From contig NC_083531.1 in the NCBI RefSeq assembly GCF_032362555.1, positions 2,604,001 to 2,668,000 of the forward strand: a DNA stretch of 64,000 nucleotides, given 5' to 3'. The notes under the pieces are model-generated. The model had not been told where the DNA came from. It was given only the letters and a program-made list of their open reading frames with translations, and made no database searches. Below, in pieces: positions 1 to 11,184 of this stretch (the stretch's first letter is position 1; every line of letters begins with the position of its first letter). The translations under genes and the position numbers were made by a program. Source of the DNA: Amyelois transitella. Lineage: Eukaryota; Arthropoda; Insecta; Lepidoptera; Pyralidae.

Positions 1-227
1 CCAAGAAATAAATAGCTAACTATTGAAAACTATCGTCGGCGTCATTTAATCCATGCGGTAATGTATTTTTGTAACTGTAAGGATTAAATAGGACCTTATT
101 AGCAGCTCAATAAGGCCCAAACATGGGAAGACTACGGATATAATGGGAGGACAATACTGACAATATTTTCTCAGTGGATGCCAAAACTATGCTCCAGATA
201 GAGGTGTAGCGGGAGTGTTGATTCGGC

Positions 228-425
228 TCGACCTCCACCAAAGGGAAGATCTTCCGCCAGGCTAGGTGTGACGCGCAACAGACGATGTTGCCTTGGAGGT
301 TGTAATTATGCTCCAATCCGTGAAAACTTTGCTTGCGCGATTTAGACTTTTCGCTGTTTTTGACTGAAAGCGTCGCGTGATTTTGTTTCTGTAACTTGTG
401 CGTAGAGATATTGCCACAGAGGCTT
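228..425 (+). repeat. Dispersed repeat, family C copy 1
   Basis: A segment running from a 'ccaaagggaagatcttc' block to a 'gcgtagagatattgccac' block. It matches, in order, the reverse complement of about 60705-60890 and its second half matches about 22741-22845. Three diverged copies in one window make this a repeat family. I do not recognise it, and I see no coding capacity or clear termini. Confidence 0.6.
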
Positions 426-784
426 ATAGAGGGAGAAAGGGGAGCCCCTAGCCGAACAGTAGGACACGAATTAGACTATAACAAAGTAAGTAATCAAGAC
501 TATCTCGTTAGGGTCATATTCATAGTTCGCACATGTCTGTAGATCAAGTATCTTCCGCTAAACCAGTCATGTACTCACTCTCAGGTGGTCACCGACAAAA
601 AATCAAGGTGGTTTACTTTTTGCCATCATACGCTTTTGTTATAGAACAATCATGCTTGGCTAAGCTTTTGAACTAGATCATTTGAATCCTCATTCACGTG
701 GTTAAGGAGTTCTCCTATTTTTTTTTTTGAAAAACACAAATTATTACAATACAGTTCATAGATATAGCTGCAAGGTATTGACAC

Positions 785-945
785 ATTAGGTCCCGGGTTC
801 GAATCCCTGCCAGAGCACGATAACAAACGAACTTTCTCTGATTTATAAATAGAGCATCGTTGAGTTACCATCTCGTAACACAAGTCTCGAACTAACTCCG
901 AGGCTAACTCAATCTGTGTAATTTGCCCGGTACTTATATATTTAC
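785..945 (+). repeat. tRNA-derived SINE, head-truncated copy
   Basis: It begins at the internal pol III B-box-like sequence ggttcgaatccc and continues into a body ending near 'ctcaatctgtgtaattt'. The same body, in reverse orientation and with a complete tRNA-like head, is at 40676-40905. This is a tRNA-headed SINE family; this copy has lost the A-box half. Confidence 0.7.
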
Positions 946-949
946 TAGC

Positions 950-1201
950 TGTGCCCGCGATTTAGTCCGCGTGAAATACTCATTTTGGACATCATTGAAG
1001 CCCTCAAGGATAAATACCTAATTTTCCCCGATTTTTTCACATATTCCCTTATTTCTTCGCTCCTCAAGTGATGAGCCTAAAGCCTTCCTCGATAAGTGGT
1101 CTATTGAACACAAAAATAATTTTTCAATTTGAACCAGTAGTTCCTGAGATTAGCGCGTTCAAACAAACAACAAACTCTTTAGCTTTATAATATTAGTATA
1201 G
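950..1201 (+). repeat. RTE/SINE-type retroelement tail (family B1)
   Basis: The copy starts at 'ctagctgtgcccgcgattt' and ends in 'ttataatattagtatagat', the usual beginning and tail of a very common lepidopteran short retroelement. Other copies are at about 25512-25795 (minus), 30653-30997 (plus), 31591-32573 (plus, interrupted), 38118-38405 (minus) and 52441-52705 (minus). It does not code for protein. Confidence 0.75.
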
Positions 1202-1878
1202 ATTTATTTATCCGTGATCGCAAGCAACTGGTATTGGTGCATACATTCTTCAACACTTGTGAGGCCTCTTCGTTTTAATTCGAATGGTGTTTTATTTCGT
1301 GCGCGCTTTTGTAACAGACCTTGAAGTGATGACGTCACCACTATAGTATCGTGTGTAAGCCGGGTGGCCAGGGGCCAGGTGTTCAATTTTGAGTTATAAA
1401 ACAAATTTTATTTCAATATGTTAGGTTAAATTTGCTTCAAACGGAGGAGAAAGCGAGCATTACTCGTTTTTGCCTTCAAAAAACCGAGCACTCGGCCAAA
1501 TCACTCTGTTCATAATTGGCGCAAAAATAAGTTTAAATATAACAGACTAAATTAAAGTTAACATACATACATATGGTCACATCTATATCCCTTGTGGGGT
1601 AGACAAAGCCAACAGTATTGAAGACTGATAGGCCACGTTCAGCTATTTGGCTTAATGATAGAATTGAGAAAGATTACATTCATTAAAGTTAATTTTATTA
1701 TAAACCCTATGAACGCGTACGCATATATAAGACGTCATTCCGGCCCATGTATCATCTGAAGATAGTAAATAGATATTCAGATACCAAATACCTAGCTGAA
1801 CGTGGCCATTCAGTCTTTTCCAGACTGTTGGCTCTGTCTACCCCTTAAGGGATATAGACGTGACCATATGTATGTATC

Positions 1879-2437
1879 ATCTGCAACAGTTATCTCCTGG
1901 GCAGTGTGTTTATACTATAAGTAGGTACATTATTAATAATGCAATTCAATCGTAAAATAAATATACTTTTTTTAAACTTCCCTATGCGACAGTTATCGCC
2001 CTCGCATCGTTACGATTCAATTGTTCTATCCGTCGACCTCGATAGATATTCGCAGACCTGCAACTGCGTAGCACAGCTTTGTAAATATACTAGTAATTGC
2101 GTAGTAGTATTTCTCGCATGACAACTGCATAAATACATACATACATACATATAGTCACGTCTATATCCCTTGCGGGGTAGCCAAAGCCAACAGACTTGTC
2201 TTGTCGTCTTGAAAAAACTGATAGGCCACGATCAGCTTTTTGGCTCGATGATAGAATTGAGATTCAAATAGTGACAGGTTGCTAGCCCATCGCCTAAAAG
2301 AAGAATCTCAAATTACAACTGCATTGAAAGTTACTTTAAAAAAAAGTTTTTTTTTATGATTGAATTGCATTATACATAATATACATAATATATGTATATG
2401 AACACACTGCCCAGGAGATACCTGTTGCAGTTAAATA
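1879..2437. repeat. Inverted-repeat (foldback-like) element
   Basis: The left arm at about 1879-1975 (tgcaacagttatctcctggg and onward through tgcaattcaatc) reappears in reverse complement at about 2340-2437. The arms are roughly 90-100 bp with small indels. They enclose about 370 bp, part of which is a family A copy at 2128-2320. This is the structure of a foldback or long-TIR MITE. No open frame spans it, and no clear target duplication was found. Confidence 0.6.
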
Positions 2438-3722
2438 CAAAAGCGACAGTCTCCTATACATGAACTACATACATATAGAGACATAAGTATTACAATGCAA
2501 ACAATGACAATTGTTAGCAATTAATTTAAAAAAAAAAACAAATGCTTGCGTAAAATAAAAGTGTGATATTGGCATGATAACATTTAACGGTCTCCGAGAC
2601 GTGACGTGATCAGATAAATTCACTTTTATAAAATTATTAGTTTTCGTCATCAACATAATAAAACCATATAATCACGTCTATATCCCTTGCGGGGTAGACA
2701 GAGCCAACAGTCATCAAAAGACTGAAAGGCCATGTTCAGTCTTGTCATTATTGTCTCTTGTTGTATGGGTCTATTCCAGTAGGGTCAATAAGTACATTAT
2801 AACGTAATGGAAATACGGTACTATCAAAATGGGAAACTATTAAACATAGAAAATAAGGTTTTTGTTATCAGTGTCCTAAATTAAGAGTTTATCAGAAATG
2901 ACGAAACAACCGTTCAGACGTTTAATCCGCACAAATCATGCTGAAGGTTTTCGGTTAATGTTTCACAATAAAACTTCTCTTATCATGAAGTTTTTGAATT
3001 TTAACGGTTAATGATAAGGTTACATAAAAAAAAACATTTCAAATAAAGACATACTAAAAGTTTCAAGCTAGAAATCTTTAACATAGTAAAATATAATCAC
3101 GTCTTCATCCCTTATTGGAGAGCCAACAGTTTCAAAAATTTGGAAAGCCACATTAGGTGTATGGCTTAACAATAAAATAGAGATTAAAATAGTGCCAGGT
3201 AGGTAACAGTGCTTAAAAACCTAAGGCAAGAAAAGCTAATGAAACACCTGGAGGAAGAGAAGCAGCAACAAAGAAAATGTGTCTTAAAAATTATTTACAA
3301 AGACCATTTTTCATTAAACATTTTTCACTCTTTTCAAGACAGTCGCTCTGTCTCTCTCTGTCTGTCTGGTGTGACTATACAAATGTTTGAATGTACATTT
3401 TCTATGCTCAAGGTAGTCAGAAACAAAAAAAAAATAAAGTCAAACCTAAAGCTACAGTTACACATGCTCATTACTAGCACGAAAGCATGCCACTATTGAG
3501 CAATTGCTACTTAGTGGTATGTGTGTCGAAACATTGCTAATAATTAGCATGCTAATTACGAGTATGCTCAAAAATCGACGGCCGTGCGATTTTTGGGCAT
3601 GCTACCTGCGGCGCGGGTGGAAGGGGGCGTGCTTTTAGCGCGTGTAAACAGGTTTGCTTATTGAGCATGCTAGTAGCGATCAGTCGTTCACAGTAGATGC
3701 GCGTGCACAATTTCTCGCCAAA

Positions 3723-6700
3723 ATGTCTCGCTGGGGCGATGAAAAAACGTTGAAATTTGTAATTTTATATCGGAACAACGAGTGCCTATGGAATCCGCAT
3801 ATACCACAGTACAAAAACAATATTGCAAGAAATAATGCATATCAAGATTTATTAACCAACATGGACGATCCTACTTTGACTGTGAAAATTATAAAATCAA
3901 AAATCAAGAACTTGAGGTCCGTTTACCACAGCGAATTAAAAAAAATTGAGAATTCCAAGCGATCCGGTTCTGGTGCCGCTACTGTGTACAACCCATCTAT
4001 GTCCTGGTTTCACGAAATGCATTCTTTCCTTGGAGACACTGGCGATTACAGGGACCCTATTTCTATGGAATTGGTGAGTTTTGGTTTACAATACTTAAAT
4101 AAAAATGCACGTAACTGTTAGTAACACACAATTATTTAATATCATAGAATAAGTAGTACAGCATTTTCTATGTAGTTATTAATTTAAATCATATGACCTT
4201 GCCACGGTACCGCCTCTGTAGTTTCAAAGAGCTGCGCATAGGTGTCTCTTATCGCTCCTGCCTGTCGAGAAGCGTGGTTAGCGTAGCGTGTAGGTGGTAA
4301 GCCTTCCAAAGCAGTCCGTAGTTGTGCCCTCCATGATCCTGGTACCACAACACGTTGTTGTGTATCTTCAAAGTCGACGCATCTTTGCGTGATGTACATA
4401 TCAGATGTTTTCCGAAGCCAATTGTGTAAAGAGCAGGCAGCTAATGTAATTCTATCGACATTTTTGGGGGCCATATCTATGGCATCCATAAAAACTCGAA
4501 ATCGTGTCACTAAAATACCAAACGCATTTTCAACGATTCGTCTGGCTCTCGATAAACGGTAGTTAAATGTGACTGTGTCTGGGAAAAGGGACCACTTTAC
4601 CGGTATGGAGTTATTAATATCTCCTAAAACTAGGTAAAATTAGCTATTCAGTAAAAAAAGAATCGTTTTCCTAGGTGCAATAATTATTTTTTTATACATT
4701 TTTAAACATGCAGTAGGCAAAATGTACGAGTCGAGAAAATTGATTTTAAAGTTTATGCTCGTGAAAAATACACTTCTACTAGGAAGTTATGGAATGATTG
4801 GTATCAAGCTAATCTAGTATTATCAAAGATTAAATTCAGGCATCAATGGTCTCAATAACTATAATGATTTGGAAGGTAGTCAAGGAAGAACTTGCAGGAG
4901 TAAGAAAAAAATCAAGTATCTTAATTACTCATAATCTTAAGAAAATACCTTTTAAACAATGAATTATTAATTATGGTAATATATTTTAGGCAATAATAGA
5001 AGGGAAAAAATAAAAAAAGACCAGTATTTTCTATGTTTTTAATCGAAAATACTAACATTTCTATAAATCAGTTCTAATCAGTCTCATAAACAAAAATCAA
5101 CTAAATAATATATATTTTTTAAGTTATATCACAAAATTAGCCAAAATATACTTTAGCACAGAGATCCAAACATAATTAACGATACTTAATGCAATATTTA
5201 GAGAAATTATCGTGTTTTAAGTTTAGTGGTTTGACGATCATTTTACTATGGAAGAATAATTAGGGTACCACTTGGGGGGCTTAGTAAAGTTTAGTGTCAC
5301 AAGTAAAATAACTACTATTTAACATGTTTTTATAATAAAATATAACGTGTTGTCACTATGTTAAATAGTAAAGTAAATATTTTTCAACATTAAAGTAAGT
5401 TTCTTCTACATTTTATACATTTCTAAGGAAAAAATAATTAATATACTAAGTCAGGTTCCACTTTGTCACTAAACTTTACTTGTTTACAAAAATAAAAAAA
5501 TCACACACAACAACTTGTCAAATTAAAGTACTTACAATAATCAAAATAAATCACATTTTTTTACTTGGTAAATACAGTTAACTGGATTCAAGGCGCTCAT
5601 CAAGTTCTCTTTTTTTACAAAAATATACATTACTCCTTTTTTGATTTCTGTGGCCCATTTCACCACAGTAGCCGCATTTGGGTGTTTTTCGTTTTTGGCT
5701 TTCCACTACTGTGAGCGCCGACGTCGACGGGGTGGCTGATTCAGTATCTATGAGCGGCATTTCGACGTCAAGTAACGGATCTTCTATAGCACTTATTGCA
5801 ACGATTTTTATAGGTTCTGGACACAAGACATTTTGAGCCTCAGGGGAAACATAGACACGAATTTTTTGGAACAAATACTGTTGTCGCTCAAACGATAGCC
5901 TTGTAGGAGGTATTACAGTCGGACTAGCATTTTGTGTGAAATCACAAGTGGAATTAAAAACTGCGACGTTTTTAACATCTTGATCATCAAACTTTTTGGT
6001 GCAATGCAGGACTCCAGGATCATCAATAGACGCTTTGAAATGGTTGTAAGAGAGCAGCTGTGTCACGCTTTGCGGAGATTTCTTTTTAAAGAAATCGGCC
6101 CAATTGTATGAATGCACATTCATTATATCACCAGTTTCATTACCGACAAGAACTGCCGTAACTGTGTCTGAATTATGGCAAGCTGAAACGGCGCACTCCA
6201 ACACATCTCTGGCTGTGTTTGAATTGGAAAGACGGAACTTTTTTTTAAATAGTCCGAAGTATAAATCCGGCGCGAATTTGGTATGTCCAACGGGCAAAAA
6301 AGAAAGTTGAAATGATTTATGTTTCCCCGTTAGTGTACGCCATAATGCGTACTGCATCATGAAGTTATTTTTATTTTGACTTGCTGTGAGCTATGAGGCA
6401 AATGTACCTGTTGCGCAAAATCAAACGAGTAATGCATTTTTCCTGGCGATGAGCATGGCTGGTTTTGCCCTAGTTTCCGGTTTCCGAATACATCTGCTGA
6501 CGTGTCAATCAATTGTTTGTAATAGGCACGTTCAGTTTGAACTAAATCTAAATGTTGGGACGATTTTTCAATCAATCCGCGCTTTTCATTTTCATCTAAG
6601 CCTTGCATTTTACCTAAAGCTGTAATATTTTCTTGGCATTTTGTACACAGGTCCGTTCGAGGCTTTTGAATGACAATATTTGGAGCATAGGTTTGCCATA

Positions 6701-9700
6701 ATCTGTACCAAGTTCTTAAACTCACAGCATCTCTTTCGGACAATTTGCTCGCTTCTTGGTACTTATCATACACGTATCGTTTATTCATTGAACTGGGTAA
6801 AATATGTAAGTCAGGATTATGAAAACTTGGAACGCGGCCTGGCAAGACTAATGAATTTTGTTCTGAGAAAGATTTTATGAATAATACAGCATCAATTGTT
6901 TGCTGGGCATTATTGGTTCTTATCAACGTGAAATTATGAGGAGAGGACACTGTTGCTAAATTTCCTTTAAGTACTTTGCTCTTAATATTTTTGTATCTTT
7001 TTTCCCCTAATGCATAAACAAACTGAAAAAAGTTCTTACAAACAGCTATGCCTTGAAAAAAAAAAGTTGTATGAGCTGCTTTCCTTACCTTTGTTTTGTT
7101 TTTGTTTGTTTTAAGAGTATTGGACCCTTGACGAGTTAGAGCATTAAGAGCACCCATAGTAAACAAATTTAAATGATTATGGCCTAGGTCGCATTTGGTA
7201 TTCATTTCCTGTGATTCTAATCTGGACTGTAGCACAGCTTCACGGGGAAATTTTTCTTGGCATGACATAGCACAGCCGCAACCGTCGATAAATATCCGTT
7301 GTTCTTCATGGTTTTCCAATTGGTTGAGAAAATCGTCAGTATCAGAAAAAAAATTACGAGATGGGTCTTCTGGTACAACTAATTCAACGCCAGTTATTTC
7401 GCATCTATCATCGATAGGAGGCTCATGATTTTCTTCATCAGAATTTTTTTTTATGAATTTTAAATACTCCTGTTCAAAATTTCTTAAATCTATGTCTGTG
7501 CATTGACCGTAATCACACTCCAATTTTCCATGAGAAGCTCCATCTATAACAAAAAAAAAAATTGGTGAAACACTATTGATATGAGACTACAAAATTTATT
7601 AAGTAACTATTACTTGAGCGTGAGACGTGACATACCTACACAAAAGTTACTTTAACTCCTCATCGCCAAACACTCTCGCCATGTTTCTTAAAACTCTTTG
7701 TTGTAAGTCACGTTTCCTTGCCTCTTCAGCGTTTACACGAGTATTGCTATCAGTAACAACAGGCTGAGAAGACACTTCATCGTGAATTTTTTTTATATCA
7801 TTGAAAATTATGGCAAAAGCACTAATGCGGTGTTTTTCAGGCAAACGCTCCAACTCATATAAAATTATTCTGGCTACATCTTCGTTTCGAGGATCTGAAA
7901 TGCACTGACCGGGATAGTTATTTATTTGGGGTAAGTCCCGAGTGGAATAAACAATCTCATTTTTTGAGCACGTACTGGAAAACCTTATTTCAGTTTCCCG
8001 TGTTTGAGTGCCTTTATGTTGTGCTGTAACAAAAAAAAAACTATTTTTTACTTAAAATAGGATTGCTAAGCACGCTGGAAGGAGTTTTCCTACACTGGCA
8101 CTCCCGCGCCAAATCATAAAAGCTTTGACAACGACGCCGCTAGTGCCACCACGTGACCTTCAAAGCGCGCGAGCCGCTCGAGTAGGTTTTGAATAGGCGC
8201 ACCAAAAATAAATCTATATACCCTACCTACTTAACAACGTGTTTAATATGCCTAAAACAGTACCTATAAACGATTATATCATCGAAATATCGGGCTATTA
8301 AATAATAAATAGATAAACTTATTACCGTTCAGTTTGTCAGCAACGTAAAAAACTAATAAGTATTTTACTCTGCGCATTTAAGTTCACCGCGCATAAACCA
8401 TTGCGACGCTAATATTTTACTATAATGACACAGAGAGACAGACAGACGTGGAGGGCGACTCCAATTTATACCTACTATGTATTGATTGTGATAATTTTTT
8501 GTTTAAAGTATGTTAAATACCTACCTAAACAGATGGAGTATTATTATTACTGTCTCTTGGTATACCTGCCTTGGTATAATCACCTATTTTTATGAAATGA
8601 AATGATTTAACTTACCTTTTGGTTTCGTCGTCGATGTCTGTGCTGAATGTGAAGCTGTTGTTTGTAGTGTTTGCTGCTGATCGCCATCATATTCAGTAAA
8701 CAAAATTTGAGTATCGTCTTCCATGATGAAATGTGACGTTATAAACTTGGTACTTAAACACAATGTATATTCGCAGCTCGCATAGATAAAAATCACGATG
8801 TTTTACGGCGCGTGGCAATGCTCAACTAACATGTGCGTACGAGTACGCGCCGGCCAGCTAACTGAGTGAGCGACGCGCGCGCCGCGCCACGCTTACCGCC
8901 CAATCTTCGCCCCCCGCCCCCCTTATCCTACCCTCAACTTATTATTTCACTTCCCTGCATAACAGCGATCGAAATAAATCAAAATATTTCGCCTGTAAAA
9001 TATTACCTTAAAGTGGTACCCTTGGTACTAAACTTCGTGACCTATTAGGATATTGAAATATTGTAATTATACAGGTATTATTTTACACAAAATGATATTT
9101 AAGGTATTAATAACCGATTAGTAACAAAAATCCATTTTACATATTTTCGGCAAATTTTGTAAAAATGCATATAACTCGGAAACTAGAATCGTCAAAGTGG
9201 TCCCTTTTACTAGACACAGTCACAAATATTTTTTCTTTACGCGTTGGAGTTGTTCGATAGGGCTTCATAAGGTATGACTTTAGAGGAAAAGCAGCGTCTG
9301 CCACAATAACTGATTGGTCCGGAAAATTGAGAGAATTATTTTCCAAAGCTTGTGCTAAATTAGATTTTTGATAAACACCTCCATCAGAAGCTCTACCATT
9401 AGTCCCAACATTTACGTATGAAAAACAATAGTCATCATCAACTAATGCCAGAAGTATGATGCTATGAGCGCCCTTGTAGTTATAGTAGTCAGAAGTATCA
9501 TCAGGGGCGAATATATTTATATGTTTGCCATCCAACGCTCCGACACAACCTGGAAAGTTCCATTTAGTTCTAAATCCATGTTCAATGCGTTTCCAATCTT
9601 CAGAACCGGGAATCTGTAAAAAAAACAAATAAGTATTTTATAAACTTAATATATTTTTTTTACAGATACAAGACAGAGACGAGCCATCGCAAGATTCACA

Positions 9701-10415
9701 ACCAAGTGACGCTGTTTCATATTCAAACTCGTTGACGCCGCAATCGATGAATGTGTTATCACCCTCTCCTAGTCCAACTACAGAAGATCGATCACAATCG
9801 CGTTCATCTAATAACTCATCAACACGACGTAGAAAAAGAAGCTTACAAGAAGAACCCATTACATATGCTCTCGATCGTTTACAAAATATTAGTTCTGCTA
9901 TAAATGCACCGCCTAATTACGACGAATTCCATTATTTTGCTCAAAATGTTGCAGCTCAATTGCGAACTCTACCATTGTACGACGCATTAGATGTACAACA
10001 TGAGATCCAAACAATTCTGACTGCAGCAAGACGTCGACGCCAGTACCCAAATTTGTCTCCCTTTACACAAACAATGACTTTCATACCTCCCAGTACAAAC
10101 ACAAATACAGTCACTTACACACCTCCTACTACAAACACACAGACAATGACTTTCATACCTCCCAGTACAAACACAAATACAGTCACTTACACTCCTCCTA
10201 CTACAAACACACAGACAATGACTTTCATACCTCCCAGTACAAACACAAATACAGTCACTTACACTCCTCCTACTACAAACACACAGACAATGACTTTCAT
10301 ACCTCCCAGTACAAACACAAATACAGTCACTTACACACTTCCTTACGCGTTATCCCAATCAGATTCTACTGTCTCTGAAGAAGATTTGTTGAACAAAGCA
10401 TGGAAAATGTGTTAA
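3723..10415 (+). CDS. MADF-domain DNA-binding protein of Harbinger H1
   Basis: Two exons are supported: 3723-4073 (donor GTGAGT) and 9666-10415 (acceptor ttttacag). They are phase 0 and give a 366-residue protein. The first exon has the MADF/Myb-SANT-like pattern of harbinger accessory proteins (FVILYRNNECLW, then helices to about residue 100). PIF/Harbinger elements need such a protein to bring the transposase to the nucleus and to the element ends. The second exon is Ser/Thr/Pro-rich and carries four copies of a 24-residue repeat. The intron contains transposase exon 2 on the other strand and the nested transposon. The ATG at 3723 opens at MSRWGDEK; an upstream in-frame ATG at 3654 is less likely. 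Confidence 0.8.
5578..8724 (-). pseudogene. DUF7869-like transposase candidate with internal deletion
   Basis: Exon 1 is 8616-8724 (start MEDDTQIL; donor GTAAGT, phase 1). An acceptor at 7543 (phase-compatible) opens a 395-codon frame to 6357 with a Cys-rich start and the block RPRTDLCTKCQ. Frame is then lost, and a second frame from about 6381 to 5578 carries FLPVGHTKFAPDLYFGLF and a C-terminal knuckle CGYCGEMGH. From memory of arthropod DUF7869 proteins, the segment that should lie between the two frames, with an acidic/Asn-rich motif, is absent; only its last few residues (NKNNF) remain. The product is therefore broken. The catalytic role is inferred from its being the element's largest gene. 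Confidence 0.6.
7647..8724 (-). CDS. Small BESS-like protein sharing the transposase first exon
   Basis: Exon 1 (8616-8724) can also join an acceptor at 8023 (tttgttacag). The joined frame is open to a stop at 7647, giving 161 residues. Lengths fit: 109 + 377 = 486 nt. The C-terminal half (DPRNEDVARIILYELERLP and onward) looks like a BESS-type interaction helix pair followed by a basic coiled stretch ending RVFGDEELK. The same exon 1 end is also in phase with the transposase exon at 7543, so alternative splicing could yield two products. BESS homology is a pattern judgement. No function is known; an accessory DNA-binding or bridging role is my inference. Confidence 0.5.
10065..10352 (+). repeat. 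In-frame 72-bp minisatellite inside the H1 MADF gene
   Basis: Four consecutive 72-bp units (about 10065, 10137, 10209 and 10281) encode a 24-residue Thr/Pro/Asn-rich unit beginning TQTMTFIPPSTN. The first three units are nearly identical at the DNA level, with single changes such as acacct/actcct; the last diverges at its end. Near-identity points to recent unequal crossing-over or slippage. The unit length keeps the frame. Confidence 0.9.
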
Positions 10416-11184
10416 AGTTAAATTTAGTTTAGTAAGTTTTTAATCTAGATTTTAAACAATAAATACTTGATTTAAACTAATAATCACTGGTTTACTTTAC
10501 TTACCCGCATATAATCCTTCAGAACATTGTATATTGCATCACACACTTCAGGTATAAATAGAGATATAGTAGACCTTGCAACTCTGTGAAGTGCTTCTAA
10601 TGTGTATAACGAATCTCCAGTTGCTAGATACCTCAATGTCACTTCCAGTTTCACTTTTGGTGGAATAGCATTTCGCATGTGTGTATCTTGTTTCTTTATA
10701 GCGCTTTCAACTTTAGATAGTAACTCGTCAAACTGATGCGGTAACATGCGCAAATGATTTTTGTAACCATCAATATCTTCTTCTCGCATTTCTACTAGCA
10801 ATCGAGTACTTGCTCCAAGTTGTTCCCTTCTACTTAGCCAATCACGGACCCAAATCTTCCTATTCCTTTTACATTGGTTTTTTCTCTTTCTACCTGAGAG
10901 AAGTCTTCGGATGCATTGCAACGATAGCAAAAGAATAACTTTATTAAGCTCCGTACGGATGGTTGTTTCATCGTCCATGGTTTTGTTTGAACTAACAAAG
11001 AGCATGCTAAAATCGCATTTGTGTTGGAGTGTTTGCTTTGAGCATGCTTATTTAGTAGCATACTTAAAACTAGCATGCTTATTGCTAGCAAATGTAAACA
11101 GTTCATAAGCATACTCATATTAAGCATACTTAATAGCACGTTTTTTAGCATGCTAGTAATGAGCATGTGTAACTGTACCTTAAG

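Larger units (their letters stand above)
1..3449. other. Repeat-filled stretch without a recognisable gene
   Basis: I see no coding region here. The stretch contains a family C repeat (about 228-425), a tRNA-headed SINE body (about 785-945), an RTE/SINE-type tail (about 950-1201), several family A copies (1561-1675 plus, 1790-1885 minus, 2128-2320 plus, 2664-2740 plus, 3091-3210 plus) and an inverted-repeat element (1879-2437). Short open frames are scattered through these repeats and match nothing I recognise. Confidence 0.7.
4569..9223 (-). mobile_element. Nested DNA transposon (DUF7869-like), 30-bp TIRs, AAAT target duplication
   Basis: The termini are 30-bp inverted repeats starting GTGACTGTGTCT with two mismatches, followed inward by AAAAGGGACCACTTT. 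AAAT flanks both sides (4565-4568 and 9224-9227). Excising the element plus one AAAT restores an uninterrupted Harbinger frame across the site, which proves the boundaries. Related GGTACC and CTAAACTTTACT motifs recur near the ends (5260-5295, 5450-5485, 9009-9042). It carries the minus-strand genes described next. A 4-bp duplication and these ends do not match piggyBac (TTAA), Harbinger or hAT; I cannot name the superfamily. Confidence 0.88.
4184..10978 (-). pseudogene. Harbinger H1 DDE transposase, interrupted by insertion
   Basis: Exon 1 is 10505-10978 (158 codons, start MDDETTIR, donor GTAAGT). Exon 2 starts at 9613 after a polypyrimidine/AG acceptor. It carries the first catalytic Asp in GALDGKH and the second in IVADAAFPL. 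The frame is then broken by the nested transposon and resumes at 4568, carrying the Glu context RRIVENAFG and running to the stop at 4184. Exon 1 contains the usual HTH-like region (RNAIPPKVKLEVTLRYLATG). I saw no frameshift or early stop apart from the insertion. HARBI1-type nuclease fold; acts in the nucleus on the element's TIRs. Confidence 0.85.
3450..11180. mobile_element. PIF/Harbinger DNA transposon H1, split by a nested transposon
   Basis: The ends are inverted repeats AGCTACAGTTACACATGCTC (left) and AGGTACAGTTACACATGCTC (right, reverse complement). TAA flanks both sides (3447-3449 and 11181-11183), the 3-bp target duplication expected of this superfamily. Inside are a MADF-type gene on plus and a DDE transposase gene on minus with alternating exons. 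Removing the nested element (4569-9223) plus one 4-bp duplication leaves about 3.07 kb, the same size as the intact relative at 27268-30337. Both termini carry many GCATGC-containing motifs. Confidence 0.93.

Noticed and set aside
10065-10352. Tandem array considered as a CRISPR-like structure
   Set aside because: Units are contiguous without spacers, in frame and inside a coding exon of a eukaryotic transposon.
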